NCBI GenBank assembly: GCA_003220225.1
Contig: QHRU01000033.1
Location: forward strand, 1 to 64,000
Length of the DNA stretch: 64,000 nt
Reading direction: 5' to 3'
Source of the DNA: Candidatus Rokuibacteriota bacterium
GTDB lineage: Bacteria; Methylomirabilota; Methylomirabilia; Rokubacteriales; CSP1-6
This document shows, piece by piece, positions 16,556-26,404 of this stretch. The number at the start of each line of letters is the position of its first letter. Within the stretch, counting starts at the first letter, position 1. The notes beneath the pieces were generated by a model that did not search any database, was not told where the DNA came from, and saw only the letters and a list, made by a program, of their open reading frames with translations. Made by a program: the position numbers and the translations under genes.

Positions 16556-18253
16556 ATGGGTTATCCGTTCGCACTGGTCTTACACACTCATCTTCCGATG
16601 GTGGTCAACCACGGTCGTTGGCCCCACGGCAGCGACTGGCTCAACGAAGCCACCTTCGAGTGCTATCTGCCGCTGCTCGAAGTCGCGCACCGGCTCGTGG
16701 GCGACGGCATCTCGCCGAAGTGGACGCTGAACCTCTCGCCGGTCCTCACCGAGCAGCTCGCCTCGCCGGAATTCCAGAAGGAGCTGGCCTTCTACCACGA
16801 GAACGTGCGGCGCGCGTGCGCCGAAGGGCGCGAGCACTTCAAGAAGACCGGGGCCTCGGAGTACCTCGGGCTCTGCGATTTCTGGGAGGAGCATTACGAG
16901 CGGATGTGGGAGCTGCACCGCCGCATCGGCGGCGACATCCCGGGCACCTTCGCCGAGCTCCAGCGCGGCGGCCACGTGGAGATCATCACGTGCGGCGCCA
17001 CCCACGGCTATCTCCCGCTGCTCTCGCGCGACGAGTCGATCCACATGCAGCTGCGCACGGCCGTGGTGACGCACAAGCGCCACTTCGGCGTGGCGCCGCG
17101 CGGGATCTGGCTGCCCGAGTGCGCGTACCGCCCGCGCTACGAGTGGACGCCGCCCACCGGCCGCGGGCGCGGCCGCGACCGGCAGATGCGCCCGGGCATC
17201 GAGGAATTGCTGGCCGCGCACGGGCTCGAGTACTTCGTGGCCGACTCACACCTCGTGGCCGCCGGCGCGCCCGTCTTCCTCTATCGCGACTACATCCCGG
17301 CGCGCAAGGAGATGCCCGAGCCCTCGCCGGCCATCCCCGTCAACGAGGCGCGCTCGCCCTACGCGCCGTACCGCGTCGCCTCGCGCGGCGGGAACGGCTC
17401 GGCCATCGCCTTCATCCGCGATCCCAAGACGACGCTGCAGGTCTGGAGCCGCGACCACGGCTATCCCGGCGACTACGCCTACCTCGAGTTCCACAAGAAG
17501 CACTTCCCGGGCGGCCTGCGCTTCTGGCGCATCACCGACAGCAAGGGCGACCTGGGCACCAAGATTTTGTACGACCCGAAGCTCGCCGCCGAAAAGGCCG
17601 GGCTGCAGGCCAGCCACTTCGCCGGCCTCGTGCGCGAGACGTCCGAGGCCGCGACGAAGGCCGACGGCCGGCCCGCCTTGATCTGCTCGCCGTACGACGC
17701 CGAGCTGTTCGGGCACTGGTGGTTCGAGGGGCCGGTCTGGCTGGAGCACGTGGCGCGCGACATGGCGCGCGCGGGCGTGACACCGGTCACGCTCGGCGAG
17801 GCGCTGACCATCGTGCCGCCGCGCGCGACGCTGTCGCTGCCCGAGGGCTCGTGGGGCGAGGGGGGCGACCATCGCGTGTGGCTCAACCGCGAGACGGAGT
17901 GGACGTGGGACCGCGTGTACAGCGCCGAGGCCGAGTGGGTCGAACACCTCGCGGCCGGCGTCGGCGGCCATCCCGACCTCGCCCGCGTGCTGGCGCAGGC
18001 CACGCGCGAGCTGCTGCTGCTGGAGGCCTCGGACTGGCAGTTCCTGATCACCACCGGCGCCGCCCGCGACTACGCGGAGCGTCGCGTGGCCGAGCACTAC
18101 GCGGAGTTCAAGCGCCTGTCGGAGATGGCCAACACGCTGCGCGGCGGTGAGCCGCTGTCCGTCGAAGCCGCCAACACGCTGCGGCGCCTCGAGCGCGAGG
18201 ACTTCGTCTTCCCCGATCTCGATCCGGCCTGGGCCCAGCCGCCCGCCTCGTGA
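16556..18253 (+). CDS. GH57 1,4-alpha-glucan branching enzyme
   Basis: 565 residues from ATG 16556 (MGYPFALVLHTHLPMV), preferred over GTG 16544 because it gives the family N-terminus and leaves room for AAGG. GH57 barrel with HTHLP, WLPECAYRP (catalytic Glu) and SPYDAELFGHWWFEG (catalytic Asp), then the C-terminal helical DUF1957-type region with the Trp-rich WTWDRVYSAE and DWQFLITTG. These features match GH57 branching enzymes that introduce alpha-1,6 links. First gene of the glucan operon; its stop overlaps the glgC GTG (GTGA). Confidence 0.88.
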   Translation: MGYPFALVLHTHLPMVVNHGRWPHGSDWLNEATFECYLPLLEVAHRLVGDGISPKWTLNLSPVLTEQLASPEFQKELAFYHENVRRACAEGREHFKKTGASEYLGLCDFWEEHYERMWELHRRIGGDIPGTFAELQRGGHVEIITCGATHGYLPLLSRDESIHMQLRTAVVTHKRHFGVAPRGIWLPECAYRPRYEWTPPTGRGRGRDRQMRPGIEELLAAHGLEYFVADSHLVAAGAPVFLYRDYIPARKEMPEPSPAIPVNEARSPYAPYRVASRGGNGSAIAFIRDPKTTLQVWSRDHGYPGDYAYLEFHKKHFPGGLRFWRITDSKGDLGTKILYDPKLAAEKAGLQASHFAGLVRETSEAATKADGRPALICSPYDAELFGHWWFEGPVWLEHVARDMARAGVTPVTLGEALTIVPPRATLSLPEGSWGEGGDHRVWLNRETEWTWDRVYSAEAEWVEHLAAGVGGHPDLARVLAQATRELLLLEASDWQFLITTGAARDYAERRVAEHYAEFKRLSEMANTLRGGEPLSVEAANTLRRLEREDFVFPDLDPAWAQPPAS

Positions 18254-19491
18254 AACGCCGCGCGCGGGTCCTCGCGATGATCATGGCGGGCGGCAAGGGC
18301 GAGCGCCTGCACCCGCTGACGCGGGACCGCTCCAAGCCGGCCGTGCCGTTCGCGGGCCGCTACCGCATCGTGGACTTCGTGCTCTCGAACTTCGTGAACT
18401 CCGACATGCTCTCGCTCTATGTGCTCGTGCAGTACAAGTCGCAGTCGCTGATCGAGCACGTGCGGCTCTCGTGGCGCACCACCGGCATCGTCCCCGACTA
18501 CTTCGTCACCGTGGTCCCGCCGCAGATGCGCTTCGGGCCGGCGTGGTACCGCGGCACCGCCGACGCCGTGCTGCAGAACCTCAACCTCATCGACGACTTC
18601 AATCCCGACATCGTCGCCATCTTCGGCGCCGATCACGTCTACCGGATGGACGTGAACCAGATGCTCGCCTTCCACGACGAGACGGGCGCCGACGTCACGG
18701 TGGCCGCACGCTCGGTGCCGAGCGCGGAGGCCTCCGCCTTCGGCGTGCTGTCGGTGGACCGCCAGGGCCGCGTGGTGGACTTCGTCGAGAAGCCCAAGCA
18801 GCCGCCGGCGATGCCGGGCGATCCCGAGCGCGCGCTGGTGTCGATGGGCAACTACCTGTTCAAGCGCCAGGCGCTGGTCGACGCGCTGCTCGTGGACGCG
18901 CGCCGCTCGACGGATCACGATTTCGGCCGCTCGATCATCCCCGAGCTGGTCCCCGCCGGGCGCGTGTACGGCTACGACTTCATGGGCAACGAGGTGCCGG
19001 GCGTGAAGCCGTACGAGGAGCAGGGCTACTGGCGCGACGTCGGCAGCATCCTGTCGTACTGGGAGGCCCACATGGACCTCCTCGGGGAGTCGCCGCGCTT
19101 CGACCTCGACAACCGCTACTGGCCGGTGCGCACCGGCGCGCATCCCGGCCCGCCCGCCCGCTTCCTCGGCAGCGACGTGGACAACGCCCACGTCGGCGAG
19201 GCGTCGCTGGTCAAGCGCGCGACCATCCGCAACTCGATCCTCGGCCGCTCCGTGTGGGTCAACGAGGGCGCCGTCATCGAGGACTCGATCGTCATGGACC
19301 ACACGACGGTCGGCAAGGGCGCGCGGCTGCGGCGCGTCATCGTCGATCGCTTCAACATCATCCCCGCGGACAGCGAGATCGGCGTGGACCCAGCGATGGA
19401 CCGCCGGCGGCACTTCGTCGATTCCTCCGGGCTCGTGGTCGTTCCCCGCGGCGGCCGGCGGGAGTTCCTGTCGGGCCTCGAGGAGTTCTAG
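18250..19491 (+). CDS. glgC: Glucose-1-phosphate adenylyltransferase
   Basis: 413-residue ADP-glucose pyrophosphorylase: glucose-1-phosphate + ATP to ADP-glucose, the committed step to glycogen and a donor for TreT/GlgM-type enzymes. N-terminal IMAGGKGERLHPLTRDRSKPAVPF, the YRGTADAVLQN loop, IFGADHVYRMD (metal Asp), FVEKPK, and a C-terminal left-handed beta-helix (VDNAHVGEASLVKRATIRNSILG). Normal length. The GTG start overlaps the branching-enzyme stop. No glgA occurs in the window, which points to the GlgE route or a distant glgA. Confidence 0.95.
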   Translation: MKRRARVLAMIMAGGKGERLHPLTRDRSKPAVPFAGRYRIVDFVLSNFVNSDMLSLYVLVQYKSQSLIEHVRLSWRTTGIVPDYFVTVVPPQMRFGPAWYRGTADAVLQNLNLIDDFNPDIVAIFGADHVYRMDVNQMLAFHDETGADVTVAARSVPSAEASAFGVLSVDRQGRVVDFVEKPKQPPAMPGDPERALVSMGNYLFKRQALVDALLVDARRSTDHDFGRSIIPELVPAGRVYGYDFMGNEVPGVKPYEEQGYWRDVGSILSYWEAHMDLLGESPRFDLDNRYWPVRTGAHPGPPARFLGSDVDNAHVGEASLVKRATIRNSILGRSVWVNEGAVIEDSIVMDHTTVGKGARLRRVIVDRFNIIPADSEIGVDPAMDRRRHFVDSSGLVVVPRGGRREFLSGLEEF

Positions 19492-19506
19492 CGGGAGGGA
19501 GACGCT

Positions 19507-21915
19507 GTGTCGTCGGGCCGCTTCGTCACCATCCACGGACACTTCTACCAACCGCCGCGCGAGAATCCGTGGCTCGAGACCGTCGAGGTCCAGGACGCGG
19601 CGGCGCCGTTCCATGACTGGAACGAGCGCATCACGGCGGAGTGCTACGCGCCCAACACGGCCGCGCGCCGGGTGGACGACGACAACCGCATCCTCGACGT
19701 CGTCAACAACTTCGAGAAGATCTCGTTCAACGTCGGGCCCACGCTCTTCGCCTGGCTCGAGCGCCAGGCGCCCGAGGTCTACCGCAAGATCCTCGCGGCC
19801 GACCGCGCCAGCGTCGGCGCGCGCGGGGGCCACGGCAACGCGATCGCGCAGGTCTACAACCACATGATCCTGCCGCTCGCCAGCCGGCGCGACAAGGTCA
19901 CGCAGGTGGCCTGGGGCCTCGCCGACTTCCGCGCGCGCTTCGGTCGCGAGCCGGAAGGGCTGTGGCTGCCGGAGACGGCCGTCGACACCGAGACGCTCGA
20001 GGTGCTCGCCGAGGCCGGCGTGACGTTCACGATCCTGGCGCCGGATCAGGCGGCGCGCGTGCGGCCGACGGGGGCCGGGGACTGGGAGGCGACGAGCGGC
20101 GGCGTGGATCCGCGCCGGCCCTATCGCTGGCGCGGCCCCGGCGGCCACGAGCTGGTCCTCTTCTTCTACGACGGGCCCGTCTCGCGCGCGGTGGCCTTCG
20201 CGAACCTGCTCGAGGACGGCCGGCGGCTGGCCACGCAGCTGCGTGGCGCCTTGGGCGACGCCCGCGAGGCCGCGCAGCTCGTGCACTGTGCGACGGACGG
20301 CGAGTCCTACGGCCACCACCGGCGCTTCGGCGAGATGGCGCTGGCGACGGCGGTCCGGCAGCTGGAGACGGACGACGACGTGACGCTGACCAACTACGGC
20401 GCGTTCCTGGCCGCGCATCCGCCGACCCACGAGGTGGAGATCCACGAGCGCACCTCGTGGTCCTGCGCCCACGGCGTCGAGCGCTGGCGCAGCGACTGCG
20501 GCTGCCGCGTGCGCGGCACCACGCACCAGCGCTGGCGCGGGCCGCTGCGCGAGAGCCTCGACTGGCTGCGCGACGAGATCGACGCCTTCTACGAGACGCG
20601 CGCGGCCATCTGGCTCAAGGATCCGTGGGAGGCGCGCGACGATTACGTCAACGTGCTCCTCGACCGCAGCCCCCAGCGGCTCGACGCCTTCTTCGGCCGC
20701 CACCAGCGGTTGTCGCTCGATCCCACCGCGCGGCTGGAGGCGCGCCGCCTCCTCGAGCTGCAGCGGAACCGCCTGCTCATGTACACCTCGTGCGGCTGGT
20801 TCTTCGACGAGCTGTCGGCGATCGAGCCGGTGCAGATCCTCCGCTACGCGGCCATGGCGCTCCAGTACCTCGCCGACCTCGGCGGCCCGCGGCTGGAGGA
20901 CGAGTTCGTGCGCCGCCTGGCCACGGCGCCCACCAACGTGCCCGCCTACCCCGACGGCGGCGTCGTGTGGAAGCGCCTCATCCGTCCCGCCGTGGTGGAC
21001 CTGCGCCGCGTGATCGCCCACTACGCGATCACCGGGCTCGTCGAGGCGCGGCCCGACGACGCGGCCGTGTACGCCTACCGCGTGCAACGCGTCGACGAGG
21101 CGCGCGAGGCGTACGGCGGCACCGCGTTGAAAGTCGGGCACGTCCGGGTGTCGTCGACGATCACGGGCGAAGTGCGGGACGCCACCTACGCGGTGCTGCA
21201 CTTCGGCGGTCATGATTTCTCGTGCGCGGTGCGCGCCTGGGAGGCGCCCCGCGCCTACGAGGCGATGAAGGCGGACCTGCTGCGCCGCTACGCGCGCTAC
21301 ACGCTGGCCGACATGGTGCGCGGCATGGACGAGTGGTTCCCCGGCGAGGGCTTCTCGCTCACCGACCTCTTTCTCGACGAGCGGCGCCGCGTGCTCGCCA
21401 GCGTCACGCGCGCCACGCTCGACAAGTACGAGGAGACGTACCGGCGCATCTGGGAGGAGAACCGCAAGCTCGTGCACTACCTGCGGCAGGCCGACGCGCC
21501 GATTCCGGAGGCGCTGGCACTGGTGGCGCGCCACGTGCTGAGCCAGGAGCTGCTCGGCGAGCTGGACCGCTTCGAGTTCGCCGGCGACGCCGGGCCGCTG
21601 CCCGCCCGCCTCTTCGATCTCGCCGGCGAGGCCACCGCCCTGGGCCTCACCCCCGATCTCGCCGACGGCAAGGCGGCGACCACGCGGATGGTGGCGCGCG
21701 CGCTCGACGCCGTGGCCGACGCGCCGACCCCGGAGCGGGTGGCCGAAGCGCTGGCGCTGATCGAGGGCGCCAACCGGCTCGGCCTGCGCTACGCGCTGTG
21801 GGCGACCCAGAACCGCTTCTTCGAGATCTGGAACCGGCAGACCGAGGCGCGCGGCCGGCTGCAGCCGCTCGGCGCCGTGCTCGGCTTCCGTCGCGGTGAC
21901 GGGGCGCCGGCGTGA
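19507..21915 (+). CDS. GH57-family protein with DUF3536
   Basis: 802 residues from GTG 19507 with GGGAGGGAG six bases upstream. N-terminal GH57-like barrel (HGHFYQPPRENPWLE, WLPETAVD with the likely catalytic Glu, HCATDGESYGHHRRFGE with the likely acid Asp), then the DUF3536 region (RTSWSCAHGVERWRSDCGC, CGWFFDELSAIEPVQILRYA) and a helical tail. The family is seen in glycogen/trehalose loci, but its reaction is not established; an alpha-glucan hydrolase or transferase is likely. Cytoplasmic. Stop overlaps the start of the treY pseudogene. Confidence 0.82.
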   Translation: MSSGRFVTIHGHFYQPPRENPWLETVEVQDAAAPFHDWNERITAECYAPNTAARRVDDDNRILDVVNNFEKISFNVGPTLFAWLERQAPEVYRKILAADRASVGARGGHGNAIAQVYNHMILPLASRRDKVTQVAWGLADFRARFGREPEGLWLPETAVDTETLEVLAEAGVTFTILAPDQAARVRPTGAGDWEATSGGVDPRRPYRWRGPGGHELVLFFYDGPVSRAVAFANLLEDGRRLATQLRGALGDAREAAQLVHCATDGESYGHHRRFGEMALATAVRQLETDDDVTLTNYGAFLAAHPPTHEVEIHERTSWSCAHGVERWRSDCGCRVRGTTHQRWRGPLRESLDWLRDEIDAFYETRAAIWLKDPWEARDDYVNVLLDRSPQRLDAFFGRHQRLSLDPTARLEARRLLELQRNRLLMYTSCGWFFDELSAIEPVQILRYAAMALQYLADLGGPRLEDEFVRRLATAPTNVPAYPDGGVVWKRLIRPAVVDLRRVIAHYAITGLVEARPDDAAVYAYRVQRVDEAREAYGGTALKVGHVRVSSTITGEVRDATYAVLHFGGHDFSCAVRAWEAPRAYEAMKADLLRRYARYTLADMVRGMDEWFPGEGFSLTDLFLDERRRVLASVTRATLDKYEETYRRIWEENRKLVHYLRQADAPIPEALALVARHVLSQELLGELDRFEFAGDAGPLPARLFDLAGEATALGLTPDLADGKAATTRMVARALDAVADAPTPERVAEALALIEGANRLGLRYALWATQNRFFEIWNRQTEARGRLQPLGAVLGFRRGDGAPA

Positions 21916-23336
21916 TGCGCGTGCCGCGCGCGACCTATCGCCTGCAGCTCGGCCCCGGCCTCACCTTCGACGCCGCGGCGGCGCTCGTCGACTATCTCGA
22001 CGCCCTCGGCGTGAGCGACGCCTACACGTCGCCGTTCCTCGACGCCCTCACCGCGTCGCTGGGCGGCGAGCACGCCGACGTCGTCGCGCTGAAGTCGCTC
22101 ATCACCTGGTTCGCGACGCTGCCGCCGCACGCGGAGAAGGGCCCCGAGGGGGTGGCCGCGCGCCGGCGCGACAAGGAGGTCGGCCGCGAGAAGCTCGTCG
22201 CGCTGCTCGAGGCGTCGCCCGCCGTGCGCGCCTTCGTCGGAGAGAACATCAGGCTCTTCAACGGCAAGCCCGGCGACGCGCAGAGCATGGACCTGCTGGA
22301 CGCGCTGCTGACCGAGCAGGCCTATCGCGCCGCCTGCTGGCGCGTGGCGGGCGAGGAGATCAACTACCGGCGCTTCTTCGACATCAACGAGCTGGCGGCC
22401 ATCCGCATGGAGGAGCCCGAGGTCTTCGAGGCCACCCACCGGCTGCTCTTCCGCCTGGTGCGGGAGGGCGCGGTGACGGGGCTGCGCATCGATCATCCCG
22501 ACGGGCTCTACGACCCCGCCGATTACTTCCGGCGCCTGCACGAGGGCGCCGGCGGCGAGATCTACGTGGTGGCCGAGAAGATCCTGGCCCCCGGCGAGCA
22601 GCTGCCGGACTCGTGGGCCACCGCCGGCACCACCGGCTACGAGTTCCCGAATCTCCTGAACGGCATCTTCGTCGACCGGGCCCAGGCGCGCGCCATGGAA
22701 CAGAACTACGCGCGCCTGATCCGCCACCGGCCGGGGTTCACGGAGATCGTGCACGACTGCAAGCGGCTCATCATGGAGACCTCGATGGCCGCCGAGCTGA
22801 ACATGCTCGCCCATCGTCTCAACGCGATCTCCGAGAAGCACCGCACCTCGCGCGACTTCACGCTGGGCGCGCTCACGCGCGCGCTGCGCGAGGTCATCGC
22901 CGCCTTCCCCGTCTACAGAACATATGTCACTGCATATGTCACCGCCGCGCAGTCGCCGCCCGACCGTCGGGCGCCGGAGGCCGCCGAAGGCGCCCCGACG
23001 GCAAATACAGGAGTCATCACCGACCGCGACCGCGAGTACGTCCGCCGGGCCGTCGCCCATGCCCGGCGCCAGGTGGCGTCCGCCGACGCAGCATCTCTGC
23101 GCCTTCGCGCGCGTCGGCGCGGACGGCGCCGCCCTCACCGTGGTGCCGCGCCTCCTCGCGCGCCGCGGCTTCGAGGCGCCGCCGCTCGGCCGCGAGTACT
23201 GGGAGGACACGACCCTCGTAGTGCCGGTCGACCTCGGGGTGCGCTTTGTCGACGCGAGGCGCGCGACGACGCCCTGCCGCTCGGCGACGTGCTTGCCCAC
23301 TTCCCGGTGGCTCTGCTCGGCTCGGACCCTCGATGA
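21915..23336 (+). pseudogene. treY: Malto-oligosyltrehalose synthase, internally deleted and frameshifted
   Basis: TreY (GH13) rearranges the end of maltodextrin to a trehalose unit. Here the N-terminus (TYRLQLGPGLTF, LGVSDAYTSPFLDA) jumps straight to the middle of the protein, losing the segment with the first conserved barrel motifs. EINYRRFFDINELAAIRMEE, GLRIDHPDGLYDP (nucleophile Asp) and VVAEKILAPGEQLP (Glu) are present. After RALREVIAAFPVYRTYV the frame breaks: ITDRDREYVRRAVAHAR continues, then AFARVGADGAALTVVPRLLARR appears one frame over (23100-23230), and ALPLGDVLAHFPVALL is back in the first frame. About 470 codons against roughly 900 expected. Multiple lesions make function very unlikely. 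Confidence 0.85.
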
Positions 23337-24001
23337 CCCTCACCGCGGCCCAGCCCTTCGTCTTCACCGGCTGCGTGGAGCTGCGCCAGGCGCTCGACCA
23401 TCGCGCCACCGACGAGCGCGAGCTGCTCGAGCGGCTGGAGGAGGTGCCCGCCGGCTCCGTCTTCTATCACACGCACGGCTACTTCCTGCGCCATCGCCCG
23501 ATCACCACCGCCTACGGCAACGACTTCGCGTCGTGGGTGGCCACGCAGGTACGCGACCAGGTGCTGGCCGAGCGGCTGGCCGTGGTCAACCCGTTCGAGT
23601 TCGCGAGCCTCGAGCACGTGCGTGAGGAGCTGGCCTCGATCATCCACGACCATCTGCTGCGGCTGCCGGCGGTGCCGCGCGTCGAGTTCGGCGCGCCGTT
23701 CTACTTCCAGCAGTCGCACATCGTGGAGGTGTCGCTGGGCGCGGGCGCCACCACGCTCGCCGAGTTCCGGGCGGGGCTGGCCACGGTGGACGCCAGCGCG
23801 ATCTACTTTCACATGGTGGAGGCGCGCGCGCGCCTGGGCCGTCGCGCCGGCGACTTCGCCGAGTGGATCCGTACCTCGCTCGGCATGCCGGAGCTGGCCG
23901 ACGGCATCGAGCTCATCGACACCTACATGACCAGCCTCGAGCGCGTGCGCGCGCGCGTGCTGGCGCTGGTGGACGGCGCGCTGGAGGCCAGCCCGCGATG
24001 A
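23333..24001 (+). CDS. DUF5752 family protein
   Basis: 222 residues from ATG 23333, which overlaps the treY stop (ATGA). Mostly alpha-helical; conserved features of DUF5752 include FVFTGCVELRQALD, VFYHTHGYFLRH, NDFASWVATQVRD and FYFQQSHIVEVSLG. No signal peptide or known catalytic motif. DUF5752 genes typically sit next to GT4 trehalose-synthase-like genes, as here (ATGA overlap into the next gene), so an accessory role in trehalose synthesis is likely but unproven. Confidence 0.75.
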   Translation: MTLTAAQPFVFTGCVELRQALDHRATDERELLERLEEVPAGSVFYHTHGYFLRHRPITTAYGNDFASWVATQVRDQVLAERLAVVNPFEFASLEHVREELASIIHDHLLRLPAVPRVEFGAPFYFQQSHIVEVSLGAGATTLAEFRAGLATVDASAIYFHMVEARARLGRRAGDFAEWIRTSLGMPELADGIELIDTYMTSLERVRARVLALVDGALEASPR

Positions 24002-25191
24002 TCCGCGTCGAGGACTATCGCCGCGTGGCGCCGCCCGGCGTCGTCGATATCATCCTCACCCTCGCCGAGCGCGTGCGCGGCCGGCGCTTCCTGCACCTCT
24101 CCGGCGGGCGCTTCGGCTCCGGCCCCGCCGAGATCCTCCAGACGCTGGTCCCGATGATGTCCGACCTCGGCATCGACGCCGCGTGGGAGATCACCGGGGG
24201 CGATCCCGGCTTCTACACGACGGCGGCCACCCTGCAGGCGGCCCTGCGCGGGAGCGAGCGCGTGCTGACCGACGAGGCGCTCGACCACTTCGTCGAGATG
24301 AACCGCGTGAACGCCAAGAAGCTGGCCCTCGACGCCGACCTCGTGCTCGTGCACGACGTGCAGCCGGCCACGCTGGTCGAGCACCGCGCCGCGCGCGGCC
24401 GCTGGGTGTGGGCCTGCCACTTCGACGCCTCGCGGCCACAGCGGCGAGCCTGGACGTTCTTCCGGCCGTTCGTCAACCAGTACGATGCCGCCGTCTTCGC
24501 GCTGCCGAACTTCAGTCGCCGCCTCGGCGTGCCGAAGTACGTGATCCATCCGTCCATCGACCCGCTGTCGGAGAAGAACCGCGAGCTGGCGCCGCGCGAG
24601 GTGGCGGGCGTGCTGCGCGCGCTGGCCGTCCCGCAAGACAAGCCGTTGCTCGTACAGATCGGCGCCTTCACGTCCGCCGACGACCCGCTGGGCGTGGTCA
24701 ACGCCTACCGGCTGGTCAAGAAACACCACGACGTGCGGCTCGTGCTGGCGGGGACCTCCGGCGGCGAGCCCGACAGCCTCGAGATCCTCGGCGAGCTGCG
24801 CGAGACGGCGCAGGCCGATCCCGACGTGCTCGTGCGCGAGCTCCCGCCCGATGCGTCGCTGCAGATCAACGCGCTGCAGCGCGCCGCCACCATCGTGCTG
24901 CAGAAGTCCGTGCGCGAGTCGTTCGGGCTGGGCGCCGCCGAGGCGATGTGGAAGGGCAAGCCGGTCATCGGCGGCTTCGTCGGCGGCCTGCCGCAGCAGA
25001 TCGTCTACGACGTCACCGGCTACACCGTGAGCTCCGTGGAGGGCGCCGCCTTCCGCGTGCGCCACCTGCTCAACGCGCCGGAGCTGATCGCGCGCATGGG
25101 CGCCGCCGGCCGCGAGCACGTGCGCCGCTCGTTCCTCATCACGCGCCACCTCGTCGACTACGTGGCGCTGCTGATCCACCTGAGCCGATGA
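23998..25191 (+). CDS. treT: GT4 glycosyltransferase, trehalose synthase TreT-like
   Basis: 397 residues, GT-B fold. Features shared with TreT and trehalose phosphorylase: LHLSGGRFGSGPAEIL, VHDVQPATLV (family HDPQP), FRPFVNQYDAAVFALP, YVIHPSIDPL, and the C-terminal donor site QKSVRESFGLGAAEAMWKGKPVIGGFVGGLPQQI. TreT makes trehalose from NDP-glucose and glucose, and would feed TreS downstream. GlgM (maltose-1-phosphate synthase) is another GT4 possibility but matches less well. ATGA overlaps on both sides tie it to DUF5752 and the next glycosyltransferase. Confidence 0.78.
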   Translation: MIRVEDYRRVAPPGVVDIILTLAERVRGRRFLHLSGGRFGSGPAEILQTLVPMMSDLGIDAAWEITGGDPGFYTTAATLQAALRGSERVLTDEALDHFVEMNRVNAKKLALDADLVLVHDVQPATLVEHRAARGRWVWACHFDASRPQRRAWTFFRPFVNQYDAAVFALPNFSRRLGVPKYVIHPSIDPLSEKNRELAPREVAGVLRALAVPQDKPLLVQIGAFTSADDPLGVVNAYRLVKKHHDVRLVLAGTSGGEPDSLEILGELRETAQADPDVLVRELPPDASLQINALQRAATIVLQKSVRESFGLGAAEAMWKGKPVIGGFVGGLPQQIVYDVTGYTVSSVEGAAFRVRHLLNAPELIARMGAAGREHVRRSFLITRHLVDYVALLIHLSR

Positions 25192-26402
25192 CGACGGCGG
25201 CGCCCGACACCGCGGCGGTCGCCGTCGCGCTCCTCACCTACAACAACGCCGAGACGGTGAAGACGGTGGCCGCGGCGGCGGCGGCGGGTCTCGCGCAGCA
25301 CTTTCCCGGCGTGCGGGCGGCGCTCGTCAACGCGGACGCGGGCTCCTCCGACGGGACGCCCGACTTGCTCGAGGCGGCCGGGCTGCCCGTCGTCGTCGCG
25401 CGCTACGAGCCGCCCGCCGGCGAGCGAGCGGCCGTGCCGTTCCACGGCGTGCCGGGCCGCGGCGAGGGTCTGCGCGCCGCGTTCGCGGCCGCGCGCGAGC
25501 TGAAGGCGCGCGCCTGCGTCGTGCTCGAGGCCGACGTCGCCTCCGTGGCCCCCGACTGGATCCGCGACCTCGCGGGGCCCATCCTCGGCGACAAGGCCGA
25601 TTTCGTCGGCCCCGCCTACGCGCGCCACCGCTGGGAGGGCACCATCACGCGCCTGCTGCTGGCGCCGCTCGTGCGCGCGCTCTACGGCCGCCGTCTGCAG
25701 CAGCCCTTCGGCGGCCAGCAGGCGCTCTCGGCGCGGCTGATCGATCACCTGCTCGTGCACCCGAAGTGGAACTGGTCGGGACGCGACGTGAGCGACCTCT
25801 GGATCACCGGCGCCGCCATCGCCGACGGCTTCGCGGTGTGGGAGGCGTGGCTCGGGCCCCACATCGTGCGCTCGCGCACGCGCACAGGCGATCTGCCCAC
25901 CATGCTCGCCGAGACGCTGGGGGCCATCTTCACGCTCATGGACCGCCACCAGGACCTCTGGCTCGAGGTGCGGGGCAGCGAGCCGCTGCAGACGATCGGG
26001 ACCCCGCAGGCGCCGCTGATCGAGCCGCGCCCGATCGAGGTGGAGGCGATGCGCGACGCCTTTCGGCTGGGCGTGCGCGACCTCGGCGGCATCTGGGATC
26101 TCATCCTGGCCCCCGACACGCTCGGCGAGGTGCTCGTGCTGGAGGCGGCGCCGGGCCCCGTCCTTCGCTTCCCCGATGATCTCTGGGCGCGCATCGTCTA
26201 CGAGTTCGCGCTCGGCCATCACTACGCCGTCGTGCACCGCGAGCACCTGCTGCGCTCCCTGGTGCCGCTCTACCTCGGCCGCACCGCGGCCTACGTGCAG
26301 GCGACGCGCGCGGCGACGGCGGAGGCGACGGAACGGACGCTGGAGGGCGCCGCCCTCGCCTTCGAGCGACAGAAGCCCTATCTCGTGGAACACTGGCGCT
26401 AA
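25188..26402 (+). CDS. GT2-like glycosyltransferase, glucosylglycerate-synthase type
   Basis: 404 residues, GT-A fold, cytoplasmic. N-terminal VAVALLTYNNAETV, ALVNADAGSSDGTPDLL (Rossmann-like donor site), CVVLEADVASVAPDW (the metal-binding acidic motif is ExD rather than DxD), QQPFGGQQALSARLI and WNWSGRDVSDLWITGAAI, then a helical C-terminal region. It resembles mannosyl/glucosylglycerate synthases and related GT2/GT81 enzymes making compatible solutes. The acceptor cannot be assigned from sequence. ATG overlaps the treT stop; glgE follows three bases after its stop, so it belongs to the operon. Confidence 0.68.
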   Translation: MTTAAPDTAAVAVALLTYNNAETVKTVAAAAAAGLAQHFPGVRAALVNADAGSSDGTPDLLEAAGLPVVVARYEPPAGERAAVPFHGVPGRGEGLRAAFAAARELKARACVVLEADVASVAPDWIRDLAGPILGDKADFVGPAYARHRWEGTITRLLLAPLVRALYGRRLQQPFGGQQALSARLIDHLLVHPKWNWSGRDVSDLWITGAAIADGFAVWEAWLGPHIVRSRTRTGDLPTMLAETLGAIFTLMDRHQDLWLEVRGSEPLQTIGTPQAPLIEPRPIEVEAMRDAFRLGVRDLGGIWDLILAPDTLGEVLVLEAAPGPVLRFPDDLWARIVYEFALGHHYAVVHREHLLRSLVPLYLGRTAAYVQATRAATAEATERTLEGAALAFERQKPYLVEHWR

Positions 26403-26404
26403 CC

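Noticed and set aside
18097-21534. 1145-codon minus-strand open frame antisense to glgC and GH57-DUF3536
   Set aside because: His/Val/Arg-rich translation without any domain; a shadow of GC-rich codon bias opposite strongly supported genes.
23998-25191. GlgM (maltose-1-phosphate synthase)
   Set aside because: The HDxQP and QKSxRESFGL..AMWKGKPVIGG signatures and the DUF5752 neighbour fit TreT/trehalose-phosphorylase-type GT4 better.
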